In this document: piece after piece, positions 52,224-62,087 of the stretch
How the letters are laid out: every line of letters starts with the position of its first letter
How positions within the stretch are numbered: the first letter of the stretch is position 1
Assembly: GCA_050516505.1 (NCBI GenBank)
Contig: CP191518.1
Span: forward strand, 620,001-684,000
Length of the DNA: 64,000 bases
Source: Scandinavium ludwigii_A
Lineage (GTDB): Bacteria; Pseudomonadota; Gammaproteobacteria; Enterobacterales; Enterobacteriaceae
Direction: 5' to 3'
Program-made: the position numbers and the translations under genes
The notes under the pieces: model-generated
Seen by the model: the letters and a program-made list of their open reading frames with translations, nothing else
The model's database searches: none
What the model was told of the DNA's origin: nothing

Positions 52224-53573
52224 TCACCAGCTGACGCGGGCGACGAATCCCCCTTCCGGTGCATTGCTGAAAACAACGGTCATCTGATGCAGGGCGGCGA
52301 TGCGCTGCACAATGGATAACCCGAGGCCGCTGCCGGGTTCATCCTGTCCTGGCGGGCGATAGAAACGCTCGCCAATGCGGGCGAGGGCATCGGCGCTGAT
52401 CCCCGGCCCGTTATCACGCACGGTAAAATCATGGGCGTCGAGCGTCACATCGACCGTGCTGCCGCGCGGGCTGTAACGCACGGCGTTATCCAGCAGGTTA
52501 CGCACCAGCAGGCTTAACAATAACGCCTGGCCTTTGCGCGTCACGTCAGGCGCATTCACATGCAGACGCAGCTCTATGCCCGCCTGGTGCGCCGGGTGGT
52601 AAATATCCATCACCGCCGATTGCAGCAGGTCGGCCAACGAAATCTGCTCGACATCATCCAGCCCGGCGAGGGAATCCAGGCGCGAAAGCGTGAGCAATTG
52701 TTCAACCAGACGCGTGGCCCTGTCGATGCCAAAATGTAGCTGTGACAGCGCTTTCTCCCGGCTCAGCGGATCATCCATCGACATCTGCGCCACTTCCGTT
52801 TGCACCTTCAGGGCGGTGAGTGGGCTGCGCAGTTCGTGGGCGGCATCGGAGGTAAAACGCCGCTCGCGGATAATCATTTCATGCGAGCGGTTAAACAACT
52901 GGTTCAGGGCATCGACCAGCGGACGGACTTCCCCCGGCACGCCGGTGGTATCGAGTTGTTCATCGGAGCCCGGCGTGCGGCTGCGCAAGGTGCGGGTCAG
53001 TTTTTTCAACGGCGCAAGTTCGCGGCTGAGCAGCAGAATCAGCAACAGCACCATCAGCGGCAGCGCCACCAGCCACGGCGCAAGCTGTGAGGTGATGATT
53101 TCCAGTGCCATTTCCTGACGGTAATCCCACTCCTGGCCGACCACGATCCGGTATTTTTCATCGGCGGTGGTTATCCACAATAAACGCCATTCGTCGTCGT
53201 CATTATTAATGCGGCCATCGTCGAAACCTTCGCGGCGATAGTGGTAGGGAATGTCCTGCCCGTTATCGCCGTCGTTCAACACCATCCGTCCGTCGATGGT
53301 ATAAATGGCGAACGCCAGCGCGTCGTCGTCGAGATGTCCGTGCTTAATTTTCTTTTTGGTACGCAGTTGGGGCGAGGTGACGTGCAGTTCGTTGAAATCC
53401 ATCGCGCTCAGGCGTTTGGCGAACAGCATTTGCTGGGTATCAAACAGTTTGTCGAGCTTATCGGTGGTTTGCTGCCAGGCGATAAAGCTGGCGCAGCTCC
53501 AGGCCACCAGCGTCAGCACGATAAACAGCAGCGTCAGGCGCAGACGCAGACTCATGTGGCGCAGAAATCTCAT
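52224..53573 (-). CDS. qseC: QseC, sensor histidine kinase
   Basis: 449 residues. Two membrane helices (about 10-30 and 160-180) bracket the periplasmic sensor. HAMP and the H-box (SDAAHELRSPLTALK) are followed by the N-box (LVRNLLDNAVRYSP) and G-boxes (DNGPGI, GSGLGLSIV). In E. coli it responds to autoinducer-3 and adrenergic signals and phosphorylates QseB. It directly abuts qseB. Confidence 0.97.
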   Translation of the reverse strand: MRFLRHMSLRLRLTLLFIVLTLVAWSCASFIAWQQTTDKLDKLFDTQQMLFAKRLSAMDFNELHVTSPQLRTKKKIKHGHLDDDALAFAIYTIDGRMVLNDGDNGQDIPYHYRREGFDDGRINNDDDEWRLLWITTADEKYRIVVGQEWDYRQEMALEIITSQLAPWLVALPLMVLLLILLLSRELAPLKKLTRTLRSRTPGSDEQLDTTGVPGEVRPLVDALNQLFNRSHEMIIRERRFTSDAAHELRSPLTALKVQTEVAQMSMDDPLSREKALSQLHFGIDRATRLVEQLLTLSRLDSLAGLDDVEQISLADLLQSAVMDIYHPAHQAGIELRLHVNAPDVTRKGQALLLSLLVRNLLDNAVRYSPRGSTVDVTLDAHDFTVRDNGPGISADALARIGERFYRPPGQDEPGSGLGLSIVQRIAALHQMTVVFSNAPEGGFVARVSW

Positions 53574-54233
53574 TTATTGTCCGCCCAGGGTATAGCCGAT
53601 ACCGTGTACCGTGCGGATAAACGGGGTGCCGAGCTTACGACGCAAATGGTGGACGTGAACTTCCACGGCGTTGCTGGAGACATCGTCGTCCCAGTTATAC
53701 AGTTTTTCTTCGATGAGTTTGCGTGGCAGAACGCGCCCGGCGTTGCGCATCAGCAGTTCCAATAGCGCGAACTCTTTCGGTTTGAGCGTCAGCGGTTCGT
53801 CGTTCAGGAACGCAGTCAGACTGTCGGGGTTGAGCGTCACCGCGCCGTGACACAGGGCGTTGCTGGCCTGGCCGTGTACGCGACGAATCAGCGCCTCTAG
53901 CCGGGCGGCGACTTCAATCAGGGCGAACGGTTTGCACAGGTAATCGTCGGCACCTGCTCGCAGGCCTTCTACGCGCTGGGCGAGCGCGTCGCGAGCGGTG
54001 AGGATCAGCACCGGTTCTTTGCGTCCGTCGGCGCGCCATTCACGCAGGATTTCCAGTCCGTCGATGCCCGGCAGCGTCAAATCGAGGATCACCGCGTCAT
54101 ACGGCGCGGTAAACAGCGCCGCTTTGCCGTCTTCGCCACGCGTAAACCAGTCGAGCGCAAAGCCCATTTTGACCAGCCCGGCCTTCAGACCATCGCCAAT
54201 CAGCTTATCGTCTTCTACCAGTAAAATTCGCAT
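53574..54233 (-). CDS. qseB: QseB, response regulator (OmpR family)
   Basis: 219 residues. The receiver domain has the phospho-acceptor aspartate in VILDLTLPGIDG and the lysine in CKPFAL. A winged-helix C-terminal domain follows (LLELLMRNAGRVLPRKLIEEKLYNW, HVHHLRRKLG). It is divergent from ygiW across 151 bases containing a PmrA/QseB-type direct repeat. Confidence 0.97.
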   Translation of the reverse strand: MRILLVEDDKLIGDGLKAGLVKMGFALDWFTRGEDGKAALFTAPYDAVILDLTLPGIDGLEILREWRADGRKEPVLILTARDALAQRVEGLRAGADDYLCKPFALIEVAARLEALIRRVHGQASNALCHGAVTLNPDSLTAFLNDEPLTLKPKEFALLELLMRNAGRVLPRKLIEEKLYNWDDDVSSNAVEVHVHHLRRKLGTPFIRTVHGIGYTLGGQ

Positions 54234-54317
54234 CCTTTCGCCCCGTTTTAACCGACATTAAACGCCAGTAAACCCGCGCGAAGCGGTGCTGTACAGCAAA
54301 AAATAATCTTTTTGCGT

Positions 54318-54334
54318 CTTAAGAAGTCGTTAAG
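54318..54334 (+). promoter_or_regulatory. PmrA/QseB-type direct repeat upstream of ygiW
   Basis: CTTAAGAAGTCGTTAAG is a direct repeat CTTAAG-N5-GTTAAG, which fits the shared PmrA/QseB recognition pattern. It lies about 50 bases before the ygiW start, at the -35 region, and could also affect qseBC. Confidence 0.55.
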
Positions 54335-54384
54335 TTTTACCCTGTTTAATGGTGCTCAGAGTCCACTCAAAAGGAGAGTTTGCG

Positions 54385-54795
54385 ATGAAAAAGACATTAG
54401 CGATGGCGGCCATTGTGGCCTTGATGTCAGCCCCGGTGTTTGCGGCGAATACTCAGGGCGGTTTTTCGGGTCCAGGTGCAGCGCCTACAGCGACCCAGAC
54501 CAGCCAGAACGGCGGATTTATCGGGCCAAACGGTAGCGTCACTACCGTCGAAAAAGCCAAATCCATGCGCGACGATGCGTGGGTGACGCTGCGCGGGAAT
54601 ATCGTAGAGCGCATTTCCGACGACCTTTACACCTTCAAAGATGCCACGGGTACGGTGAACGTGGATATCGACCACAAACGCTGGAACGGCGTGACCGTCA
54701 CCCCGCAGGACATGGTGGAAATTCAGGGTGAAGTCGATAAAGACTGGAACTCTGTCGAAATCGACGTGAAGCAGGTCAACAAAGTCAGCAAGTAA
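54385..54795 (+). CDS. ygiW: YgiW (VisP), periplasmic BOF-domain stress protein
   Basis: 136 residues from the ATG at 54385. A signal peptide (about 1-20, MKKTLAMAAIVALMSAPVFAAN) precedes a bacterial OB-fold (DDAWVTLRGNIVERISDDLYTFKDATGTVNVDIDHKRW). In Salmonella the orthologue VisP is regulated by QseBC and contributes to envelope stress and virulence. The divergent position to qseB fits that regulation. Confidence 0.95.
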   Translation: MKKTLAMAAIVALMSAPVFAANTQGGFSGPGAAPTATQTSQNGGFIGPNGSVTTVEKAKSMRDDAWVTLRGNIVERISDDLYTFKDATGTVNVDIDHKRWNGVTVTPQDMVEIQGEVDKDWNSVEIDVKQVNKVSK

Positions 54796-54801
54796 CGCCC
54801 G

Positions 54802-54827
54802 TGCCGCCGCATCCGTGGCGGCAAAAC
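54802..54827 (+). terminator. Possible terminator after ygiW
   Basis: TGCCGCC / GGCGGCA hairpin followed by AAAACTG. There is no T-tract, so it may be only a pausing or mRNA-end structure. Confidence 0.35.
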
Positions 54828-54924
54828 TGCTTATCCCCTGTGACTCAGCGCGCCAGATAAGGTACTATCTGCGGCAATATTGCCCCCTTTATGGCCGGGC
54901 GAAATCGTTGAGGAATCACAGTTA

Positions 54925-57189
54925 ATGAGCGATATGGCAGAGCGCCTTGCGCTACATGAGTTTACGGAAAAAGCGTACCTTGACTACTCCATGTACGTCA
55001 TCATGGACCGCGCGTTGCCGTTTATCGGCGACGGCCTGAAACCGGTACAGCGCCGCATTGTTTACGCAATGTCAGAGCTGGGGCTAAGCGCCAGCGCCAA
55101 ATTCAAGAAATCCGCCCGTACAGTCGGTGACGTGCTGGGTAAATACCACCCGCACGGCGACAGCGCCTGTTATGAAGCGATGGTGCTGATGGCACAGCCG
55201 TTCTCCTATCGTTATCCGCTGGTCGACGGCCAAGGGAACTGGGGTGCGCCGGACGATCCGAAGTCCTTCGCCGCCATGCGTTATACCGAATCCCGTCTGT
55301 CGAAGTATGCCGAAGTGCTGCTGGGCGAGCTGGGGCAGGGCACCGTTGACTGGCTACCAAACTTCGATGGCACTCTGCTAGAGCCGCGCATGTTACCTGC
55401 GCGTCTGCCGAATATTCTGCTGAACGGTACCACCGGGATTGCGGTGGGAATGGCGACGGATATTCCGCCGCACAACGTCCGTGAAGTGGCGAAAGCGGCG
55501 ATGACGCTGATTGAACAGCCGAAAACCACCCTCGACCAACTGCTCGATATCGTACAGGGCCCGGATTACCCGACAGAAGCGGAAATCATCACGCCTCGCG
55601 CCGACATCCGTAAAATTTACCAAACTGGCCGCGGTTCCGTGCGTATGCGTGCGGTGTGGAAAAAAGAAGACGGTGCGGTGGTGATTACCGCGCTGCCGCA
55701 TCAGGTATCCGGCGCGCGCGTGCTCGAGCAAATCGCCAGCCAGATGCGCAATAAAAAACTGCCGATGGTCGACGACCTCCGCGACGAATCCGACCACGAA
55801 AACCCGACCCGTCTGGTGATTGTGCCGCGCTCCAACCGTGTGGATATGGAGCAGGTGATGAACCACCTGTTTGCTACCACCGATCTGGAAAAAAGCTACC
55901 GCATTAACATGAACATGATCGGTCTGGATAACCGTCCGCAGGTGAAAAACCTGCTGGAGATCCTCACCGAGTGGCTGGCCTTCCGCCGCGATACCGTCAG
56001 CCGCCGTCTGAACTACCGTCTGGAGAAAGTGCTCAAGCGCCTGCATATCCTCGAAGGTTTGCTGGTGGCGTTCCTCAATATCGACGAAGTGATCGAAATC
56101 ATTCGTCATGAGGATGAGCCGAAACCAGCGCTGATGTCGCGTTTTGGCATCAGCGAAACCCAGGCTGAAGCGATCCTCGAATTGAAATTGCGCCACCTCG
56201 CCAAGCTCGAAGAGGTGAAAATTCGTGGTGAGCAGAACGACCTCGAAAAAGAGCGCGATCACATTCAGTCGATCCTTGCGTCCGAGCGCAAGATGAGCAA
56301 CCTGCTGAAGAAAGAGCTGCAGGCTGATGCCGAAGCGTTTGGCGACGATCGCCGTTCTCCGCTGCGCGAGCGCGAAGAAGCGAAGGCCATGAACGAACAC
56401 GACATGCTGCCGTCTGAGCCGGTCACGATTGTGCTGTCGCAGAGCGGCTGGGTGCGTAGCGCCAAAGGCCATGACATCGATGCGAAAGGACTGAGCTACA
56501 AAGCGGGCGACAGCTGGAAAGCGTCAGCGAAGGGCAAGAGCAACCAGCCGGTGGTGTTTATCGATACCACCGGACGCAGCTACGCCGTCGATCCTATTTC
56601 GATGCCGTCTGCGCGCGGGCAGGGCGAGCCGCTGACCGGCAAGCTGACGTTGCCGCCGGGTGCGACCGTCAACCACATGCTGATGGAAAACGACGATCAA
56701 AAACTGCTGATGGCGTCCGACGCCGGTTACGGTTTCGTCTGTACCTTCAGCGATTTAGTGGCACGGAACCGCGCAGGCAAAGCACTCATCACGTTGCCAG
56801 ACAATGCGCAGGTCATGCCGCCGCTGGTGATTGAGGACGAGTCCGACATGCTGCTGGCGATTACCCAGGCGGGCCGTATGTTGATGTTCCCACTGAGCGA
56901 TTTGCCACAGTTGTCGAAAGGCAAGGGCAATAAGATCATCGGTATTCCGTCCGCAGACGCGGCGAAGGGTGCTGATGGCCTGGCGCATCTCTACATCCTG
57001 CCACCGCAGAGCACGCTGACCATTCACGTTGGTAAACGGAAAATCAAACTGCGTCCGGAAGAACTGCAGAAAGTCACTGGCGAACGCGGTCGTCGCGGCA
57101 CGCTGATGCGCGGCCTGCAAAAAATCGACCGAATCGACATTGATTCTCCACTGCGTGCCAGCCCAAGCGCGGGCGACAGCGAAGAGTAA
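54925..57189 (+). CDS. parC: ParC, topoisomerase IV subunit A
   Basis: The start was set at the ATG at 54925 (754 residues; E. coli 752). The breakage-reunion domain has the active-site Tyr120 in FAAMRYTESRL. The quinolone-resistance positions are wild type (Ser80 and Glu84 in HPHGDSACYEA). The C-terminal beta-pinwheel contains the usual GHD / GKGNKI blade repeats. It works with ParE, encoded 8 kb away. Confidence 0.99.
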   Translation: MSDMAERLALHEFTEKAYLDYSMYVIMDRALPFIGDGLKPVQRRIVYAMSELGLSASAKFKKSARTVGDVLGKYHPHGDSACYEAMVLMAQPFSYRYPLVDGQGNWGAPDDPKSFAAMRYTESRLSKYAEVLLGELGQGTVDWLPNFDGTLLEPRMLPARLPNILLNGTTGIAVGMATDIPPHNVREVAKAAMTLIEQPKTTLDQLLDIVQGPDYPTEAEIITPRADIRKIYQTGRGSVRMRAVWKKEDGAVVITALPHQVSGARVLEQIASQMRNKKLPMVDDLRDESDHENPTRLVIVPRSNRVDMEQVMNHLFATTDLEKSYRINMNMIGLDNRPQVKNLLEILTEWLAFRRDTVSRRLNYRLEKVLKRLHILEGLLVAFLNIDEVIEIIRHEDEPKPALMSRFGISETQAEAILELKLRHLAKLEEVKIRGEQNDLEKERDHIQSILASERKMSNLLKKELQADAEAFGDDRRSPLREREEAKAMNEHDMLPSEPVTIVLSQSGWVRSAKGHDIDAKGLSYKAGDSWKASAKGKSNQPVVFIDTTGRSYAVDPISMPSARGQGEPLTGKLTLPPGATVNHMLMENDDQKLLMASDAGYGFVCTFSDLVARNRAGKALITLPDNAQVMPPLVIEDESDMLLAITQAGRMLMFPLSDLPQLSKGKGNKIIGIPSADAAKGADGLAHLYILPPQSTLTIHVGKRKIKLRPEELQKVTGERGRRGTLMRGLQKIDRIDIDSPLRASPSAGDSEE

Positions 57190-57196
57190 TCCCGTT

Positions 57197-57226
57197 GCCC
57201 CTTCTCTCTGGAAGGGGCTGTAAAAT
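57197..57226 (+). terminator. Possible terminator after parC
   Basis: GCCCCTT / AAGGGGC stem followed by TGTAAAATTT. It has the shape of a weak terminator; plsC follows 119 bases later. Confidence 0.45.
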
Positions 57227-57344
57227 TTGCGGCAAACCGTTGTTAATTCGTGCGTTGCGATTAACAATACCCTATTAAGGGTTCTGCAAGTCACATCCCC
57301 TGACCGGTATATAATTCTAAGCGGCCAGGATTTCAGAGGTAGCT

Positions 57345-58085
57345 ATGCTATTGATTTTTCGCGCAATCATCGTTGTCATTTATTGCATTCTGGTATGCAT
57401 TCTTGGCTGTGTTTATTGTCTGTTTAGCCCACGTAATCCGAAGCACGTTGCGACGTTCGGCCATTTGTTTAGCCGACTGGCCCCGGTTTTTGGCCTGAAA
57501 GTCGAAAGACGTCTGCCGGAAGGGTATGAAAACTTTGGCAATGCCATTTATATCGGCAACCATCAAAATAACTACGACATGGTGACGGCGGCGAGTATCG
57601 TTATTCCGCCGACGGTTACCGTCGGAAAGAAAAGCCTGTTATGGGTTCCGTTTTTTGGCCTGCTGTACTGGCTGACCGGCAACCTGCTGATCGACCGTAA
57701 TAACCGCTCAAAAGCACACACGACGATTGCCGAAGTGGTTAACGCTTTCCAGAAACGTAAGATTTCGTTCTGGATGTTCCCGGAAGGCACCCGCAGCCGT
57801 GGCCGCGGCCTGCTGCCGTTTAAAACCGGTGCGTTCCATGCCGCAATTGCCGCTGGCGTCCCAATTATTCCGGTGTGTGTTTCCAATACGTCGAATAAAA
57901 TTAACCTGAACCGTATTAATAACGGTCTGGTTATCGTCGAAATGCTGCCGCCGATTGATACCAGCGGCTACGGCAAGGATCAGGTGCGTGAACTGGCAAC
58001 ACATTGTCGTGAAATCATGAAGGCGAAAATCGCCGAGCTCGATCTGGAAGTTGCCGAACGCGAAGCGGCGAAAAAGAAAAAATAA
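57345..58085 (+). CDS. plsC: PlsC, 1-acylglycerol-3-phosphate O-acyltransferase
   Basis: 246 residues (E. coli 245). An N-terminal membrane helix precedes the acyltransferase motifs NHQNNYD (the NHxxxxD catalytic pair) and FPEGTRSRGRGLLPFKTGAFHAA. A lysine-rich tail ends the protein. It makes phosphatidic acid from lysophosphatidate. Confidence 0.97.
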   Translation: MLLIFRAIIVVIYCILVCILGCVYCLFSPRNPKHVATFGHLFSRLAPVFGLKVERRLPEGYENFGNAIYIGNHQNNYDMVTAASIVIPPTVTVGKKSLLWVPFFGLLYWLTGNLLIDRNNRSKAHTTIAEVVNAFQKRKISFWMFPEGTRSRGRGLLPFKTGAFHAAIAAGVPIIPVCVSNTSNKINLNRINNGLVIVEMLPPIDTSGYGKDQVRELATHCREIMKAKIAELDLEVAEREAAKKKK

Positions 58086-58190
58086 GCGTCACGGCGAGCC
58101 GCCATGCCTTTTACGACATGGCGTAGTCGCAAGTGACCACTGTTTGGGAACGGTTTCCCTCTGTTTTATAGTCAGTTTCATGGAGTTAAT

Positions 58191-59603
58191 ATGTCACTCA
58201 GTCGGCGTCAATTTATTCAGGCATCAGGAGTTGCGCTTTGTGCTGGCGCAGTGCCACTGAGGGCAAACGCGGCAGGCCAGCAGCCGGCGTTGCCAGTTCC
58301 TCCTCTGCTTGAATCCCGTCGTGGACAGCCACTGTTTTTAACCTTGCAACGTGCGCACTGGTCTTTTACCCAGGGCACGCGTGCGCCGGTCTGGGGCATC
58401 AACGGACGCTATCTCGGGCCGACAATCCGCGTGTGGAATGGCGATGACGTCAAACTGATTTACAGTAACCGCCTGACGGAAAACGTGGCGATGACCATTC
58501 GTGGTCTGCAGGTGCCAGGCCCGTTGATGGGCGGCGCAGCGCGCATGATGTCGCCGAATGCGGATTGGGCGCCAGTCCTGCCGATTCGACAGAACGCCGC
58601 TACCTTGTGGTATCAGGCCAACACCCCGAACCATACGGCTGAGCAGGTTTACAATGGCCTCGCAGGCATGTGGCTGGTCGAAGATGAAGTGAGTAAATCC
58701 TTACCTATCCCGAACCACTACGGCGTAGACGATTTCCCGGTGATTATTCAGGACAAGCGTCTCGATAATTTCGGTGCGGCGGAATACAGCGAGCCAGGAA
58801 GCGGCGGCTTTGTGGGCGATACCCTGATGGTTAACGGCGCGCAAAGCCCGTACGTTGAAGTGTCGCGGGGTTGGGTGCGTTTGCGCTTGCTGAATGCCTC
58901 TAACTCTCGCCGTTATCTGCTGCAAATGAGTGATGGTCGCGCATTGCACGTGATTTCTGGCGACCAGGGCTTCCTGCCTGCGCCGGTTTCTGTGAAGCAA
59001 CTTTCACTGGCCCCGGGTGAGCGCCGTGAAATTCTGGTCGATATGACCAACGGGGATGAAGTGTCGATCACCTGCGGTGAAGCGGCGGGCATTGTGGACC
59101 GCATTCGCGGCTTCTTCGAGCCATCGAGCATTCTGATTTCGACCCTGGTACTGACGCTGCGTCCGACGGGCCTGTTGCCGCTGGTCACTGACAGCCTGCC
59201 GATGCGCCTGCTGCCGGAGGAGATCATGACCGGCACGCCGATCCGCAGCCGCGATTTTACGCTGGGTGACGATCCGGGCATCAACGGTCAGCTGTGGGAT
59301 CCGCAGCGCATTGATGTCACGGCCCAGCAGGGATCGTGGGAGCGCTGGACGCTTCGCGCCGACAGCCCGCAGTCGTTCCATATTGAAGGGGTGATGTTCC
59401 AGATCCGCAACGTCAACGGCGCGATGCCGTTCCCGGAAGATCGCGGCTGGAAAGACACGGTGTGGGTAGATGGTCAGGTTGAACTGCTGGTGTATTACGG
59501 CCAGCCGTCCTGGCCACACTTCCCATTCCAGTTTGCCAGCCAGACGCTGGAACTCGCGGACCGTGGGTCAATTGGTCAGATGCTGGTGAATCCTGCGCCG
59601 TAA
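58191..59603 (+). CDS. ftsP: FtsP (SufI), Tat-exported divisome protein
   Basis: 470 residues. The twin-arginine signal (MSLSRRQFIQASGVALCAGAVPLRANA) is explicit. The three cupredoxin domains resemble multicopper oxidases (TIRGLQVPGP, NTPNHTAEQVYNGLAGMWLVED), but most copper-ligand histidines are absent, as known for SufI. It stabilises the divisome under stress. It follows plsC by 105 bases, as in E. coli. Confidence 0.97.
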   Translation: MSLSRRQFIQASGVALCAGAVPLRANAAGQQPALPVPPLLESRRGQPLFLTLQRAHWSFTQGTRAPVWGINGRYLGPTIRVWNGDDVKLIYSNRLTENVAMTIRGLQVPGPLMGGAARMMSPNADWAPVLPIRQNAATLWYQANTPNHTAEQVYNGLAGMWLVEDEVSKSLPIPNHYGVDDFPVIIQDKRLDNFGAAEYSEPGSGGFVGDTLMVNGAQSPYVEVSRGWVRLRLLNASNSRRYLLQMSDGRALHVISGDQGFLPAPVSVKQLSLAPGERREILVDMTNGDEVSITCGEAAGIVDRIRGFFEPSSILISTLVLTLRPTGLLPLVTDSLPMRLLPEEIMTGTPIRSRDFTLGDDPGINGQLWDPQRIDVTAQQGSWERWTLRADSPQSFHIEGVMFQIRNVNGAMPFPEDRGWKDTVWVDGQVELLVYYGQPSWPHFPFQFASQTLELADRGSIGQMLVNPAP

Positions 59604-59616
59604 GGCTCAATCCTCA

Positions 59617-59655
59617 CCCCTCACCCCGCCCCTCTCCCTAAAAGGGAGAGGGAGA
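59617..59655. repeat. CCCTCTCCC / GGGAGAGGG repeat, first of an inverted pair
   Basis: CACCCCTCACCCCGCC leads into CCTCTCCCT and AAAGGGAGAGGGAG. It is followed immediately by a second, inverted element. Confidence 0.85.
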
Positions 59656-59663
59656 AAAGAAAG

Positions 59664-59701
59664 TCCCCTCGCCCCAAAGGGGAGAGGGTTAGGGTGAGGG
59701 G
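59664..59701. repeat. CCCTCTCCC / GGGAGAGGG repeat, inverted second copy
   Basis: CCCCTCGCCCC, AAA and GGGGAGAGGGTTAGGGTGAGGGG: the same element read in the opposite orientation relative to 59617. Confidence 0.8.
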
Positions 59702-59809
59702 ATAAGCATTAACCAACCGTGCCTCGCACTGAAGTTCCCCTTCATTTTCTGACACTATTCAGCGTATAATCCCCGCCTTTTGCACCCTTTTTAACCACCC
59801 GGAAGCACT

Positions 59810-61978
59810 ATGAGCGCAATTTCCCTGATCCAACCGGATCGCGATCTCTTCTCCTGGCCGCAGTATTGGGCGGCCTGTTTTGGCCCAGCGCCATTTTTAC
59901 CGATGTCTCGGGAAGAGATGGATCAACTTGGCTGGGATAGCTGCGACATCATCATGGTGACGGGCGATGCGTACGTCGATCACCCGAGCTTCGGGATGGC
60001 GATCTGCGGACGCATGCTGGAAGCTCAGGGCTTCCGCGTGGGGATCATCGCCCAGCCCGACTGGAACAGCAAAGACGACTTCATGCGTCTGGGCAAACCG
60101 AATCTGTTCTTTGGCGTCACCGCGGGCAACATGGATTCCATGATTAACCGCTACACCGCCGACCGTAAACTGCGTCACGATGATGCCTATACGCCAGACA
60201 ACGTCGCGGGCAAACGCCCGGATCGTGCCACGCTGGTTTACACCCAACGCTGTAAAGAAGCCTGGAAAGACGTACCGGTTATCCTCGGCGGGATCGAGGC
60301 GAGCCTGCGCCGCTCCGCGCATTACGATTACTGGTCTGATACCGTTCGTCGTTCAGTGCTGGTGGATTCCAAAGCTGACATGCTGATTTTCGGCAACGGT
60401 GAGCGACCGCTGGTGGAAGTTGCGCATCGCCTCTCAATGGGCGAGCAGGTGTCTGATATTCGCGATGTGCGTAACACCGCGATCATGGTGAAAGAGGCTC
60501 TGCCAGGCTGGAGCGGCGTGGATTCCACCCGCCTCGATACGCCGGGCAAAATCGACCCGATCCCGCATCCTTACGGTGAAGATCTGCCGTGCGCCGACAA
60601 CAAACCGGTTGCGCCGAAAAAGGCAGAAGCCAAAGCCATTACCGTACAACCGCCGAAGCCAAAGCCGTGGGAAAAAACCTATGTGCTGCTGCCTTCTTAC
60701 GAGAAAGTGAAGGGCGACAAAGTGCTGTATGCGCACGCCTCACGTATTCTGCATCATGAAACTAACCCGGGCTGCGCCCGCGCGCTGATGCAGAAACATG
60801 GCGATCGCTACATTTGGCTGAACCCACCGGCGATTCCGCTTTCCACCGAAGAGATGGACAGCGTGTTTGCGTTGCCATACCAGCGAATCCCGCATCCGGC
60901 GTACGGCGACAGCCGCATCCCCGCTTACGAAATGATACGCTTCTCGATCAACATCATGCGCGGCTGCTTCGGCGGCTGTTCATTCTGTTCGATAACCGAG
61001 CACGAAGGCCGCATTATTCAGAGCCGTTCAGAAGATTCGATCATCAACGAGATCGAAGCCATTCGCGACACAGTCCCTGGCTTTACCGGCATTATTTCCG
61101 ATCTTGGTGGCCCAACCGCCAACATGTACATGCTGCGCTGCAAATCACCGCGCGCCGAGCAGACCTGTCGCCGCTTGTCCTGCGTTTACCCGGATATCTG
61201 TAAGCACATGGACACCAACCACGAGCCGACGATCAATCTGTATCGCCGCGCCCGCGAGCTGGACGGCGTCAAAAAGATCCTTATTGCTTCCGGCGTGCGT
61301 TATGACATCGCGGTGGAAGATCCGCGCTACATCAAGGAGCTGGCAACCCATCACGTTGGCGGTTATCTGAAGATTGCGCCAGAACATACCGAAGAAGGCC
61401 CGCTGTCGAAGATGATGAAGCCTGGAATGGGAAGTTATGACCGCTTTAAAGAGCTGTTTGACACCTATTCGAAACAGGCAGGGAAAGAGCAGTATCTGAT
61501 CCCATACTTCATCTCTGCGCACCCGGGCACCACTGATGAAGACATGGTTAACCTGGCGCTGTGGCTGAAGAAGAACCGCTTCCGTCTCGATCAGGTACAG
61601 AACTTCTACCCGTCGCCGCTCGCCAACTCGACCACCATGTATTACACCGGCAAAAACCCGCTGGGTAAGATCGGTTATAAGAGTGAAGATATCGTGGTGC
61701 CGAAGGGAGACAAACAGCGTCGACTGCACAAAGCGCTGCTGCGCTATCACGATCCGGCGAACTGGCCGATGATTCGTCTGGCGCTGGAAGCGATGGGTAA
61801 AAAGCATTTGATTGGCGGACGCCGTGAATGTCTGGTGCCGTCACCGACTCTGGAAGAAATGCGCGAAGCGCGTCGACAGAACCGTCACACGCGTCCGGCA
61901 TTGACCAAGCACACGGCGGTGGCGCATCAGCGTCAGACGCCAGCGGCGAAGAAGAATGTGAAGCGTAAGTCAGGCTAA
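59810..61978 (+). CDS. ygiQ: YgiQ family radical SAM protein (UPF0313)
   Basis: 722 residues (E. coli 739). The [4Fe-4S] motif CFGGCSFCSITEHEG (CxxxCxxC, about residues 385-391) is in the middle of the protein. An N-terminal domain with the segment VILGGIEASLRR precedes it. The C-terminus is basic (RKSG). The substrate is unknown. It stands alone between two repeat clusters. Confidence 0.94.
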   Translation: MSAISLIQPDRDLFSWPQYWAACFGPAPFLPMSREEMDQLGWDSCDIIMVTGDAYVDHPSFGMAICGRMLEAQGFRVGIIAQPDWNSKDDFMRLGKPNLFFGVTAGNMDSMINRYTADRKLRHDDAYTPDNVAGKRPDRATLVYTQRCKEAWKDVPVILGGIEASLRRSAHYDYWSDTVRRSVLVDSKADMLIFGNGERPLVEVAHRLSMGEQVSDIRDVRNTAIMVKEALPGWSGVDSTRLDTPGKIDPIPHPYGEDLPCADNKPVAPKKAEAKAITVQPPKPKPWEKTYVLLPSYEKVKGDKVLYAHASRILHHETNPGCARALMQKHGDRYIWLNPPAIPLSTEEMDSVFALPYQRIPHPAYGDSRIPAYEMIRFSINIMRGCFGGCSFCSITEHEGRIIQSRSEDSIINEIEAIRDTVPGFTGIISDLGGPTANMYMLRCKSPRAEQTCRRLSCVYPDICKHMDTNHEPTINLYRRARELDGVKKILIASGVRYDIAVEDPRYIKELATHHVGGYLKIAPEHTEEGPLSKMMKPGMGSYDRFKELFDTYSKQAGKEQYLIPYFISAHPGTTDEDMVNLALWLKKNRFRLDQVQNFYPSPLANSTTMYYTGKNPLGKIGYKSEDIVVPKGDKQRRLHKALLRYHDPANWPMIRLALEAMGKKHLIGGRRECLVPSPTLEEMREARRQNRHTRPALTKHTAVAHQRQTPAAKKNVKRKSG

Positions 61979-61990
61979 TTGCGGTCTGAT

Positions 61991-62027
61991 GCCCTCACCC
62001 CGACCCTCTCCCACAGGGAGAGGGAGA
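61991..62027. repeat. CCCTCTCCC / GGGAGAGGG repeat after ygiQ
   Basis: GCCCTCACCCCGACC, CTCTCCCACA and GGGAGAGGGAG: the same element as at 12626, in the same orientation. Confidence 0.85.
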
Positions 62028-62040
62028 AGGGCACGGTGTT

Positions 62041-62072
62041 GTAGGCCGGATAAGCGTTAGCGCCATCCGGCA
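62041..62072. repeat. REP element after ygiQ
   Basis: GTAGGCCGGATAAGCG...CGCCATCCGGCA, a classical REP sequence between convergent ygiQ and dkgA. Confidence 0.85.
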
Positions 62073-62087
62073 TCTCCACAAAAGGCG

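Noticed and set aside
55393..56472. 359-codon antisense frame inside parC
   Set aside because: Shadow of parC codon bias; no recognisable domain.
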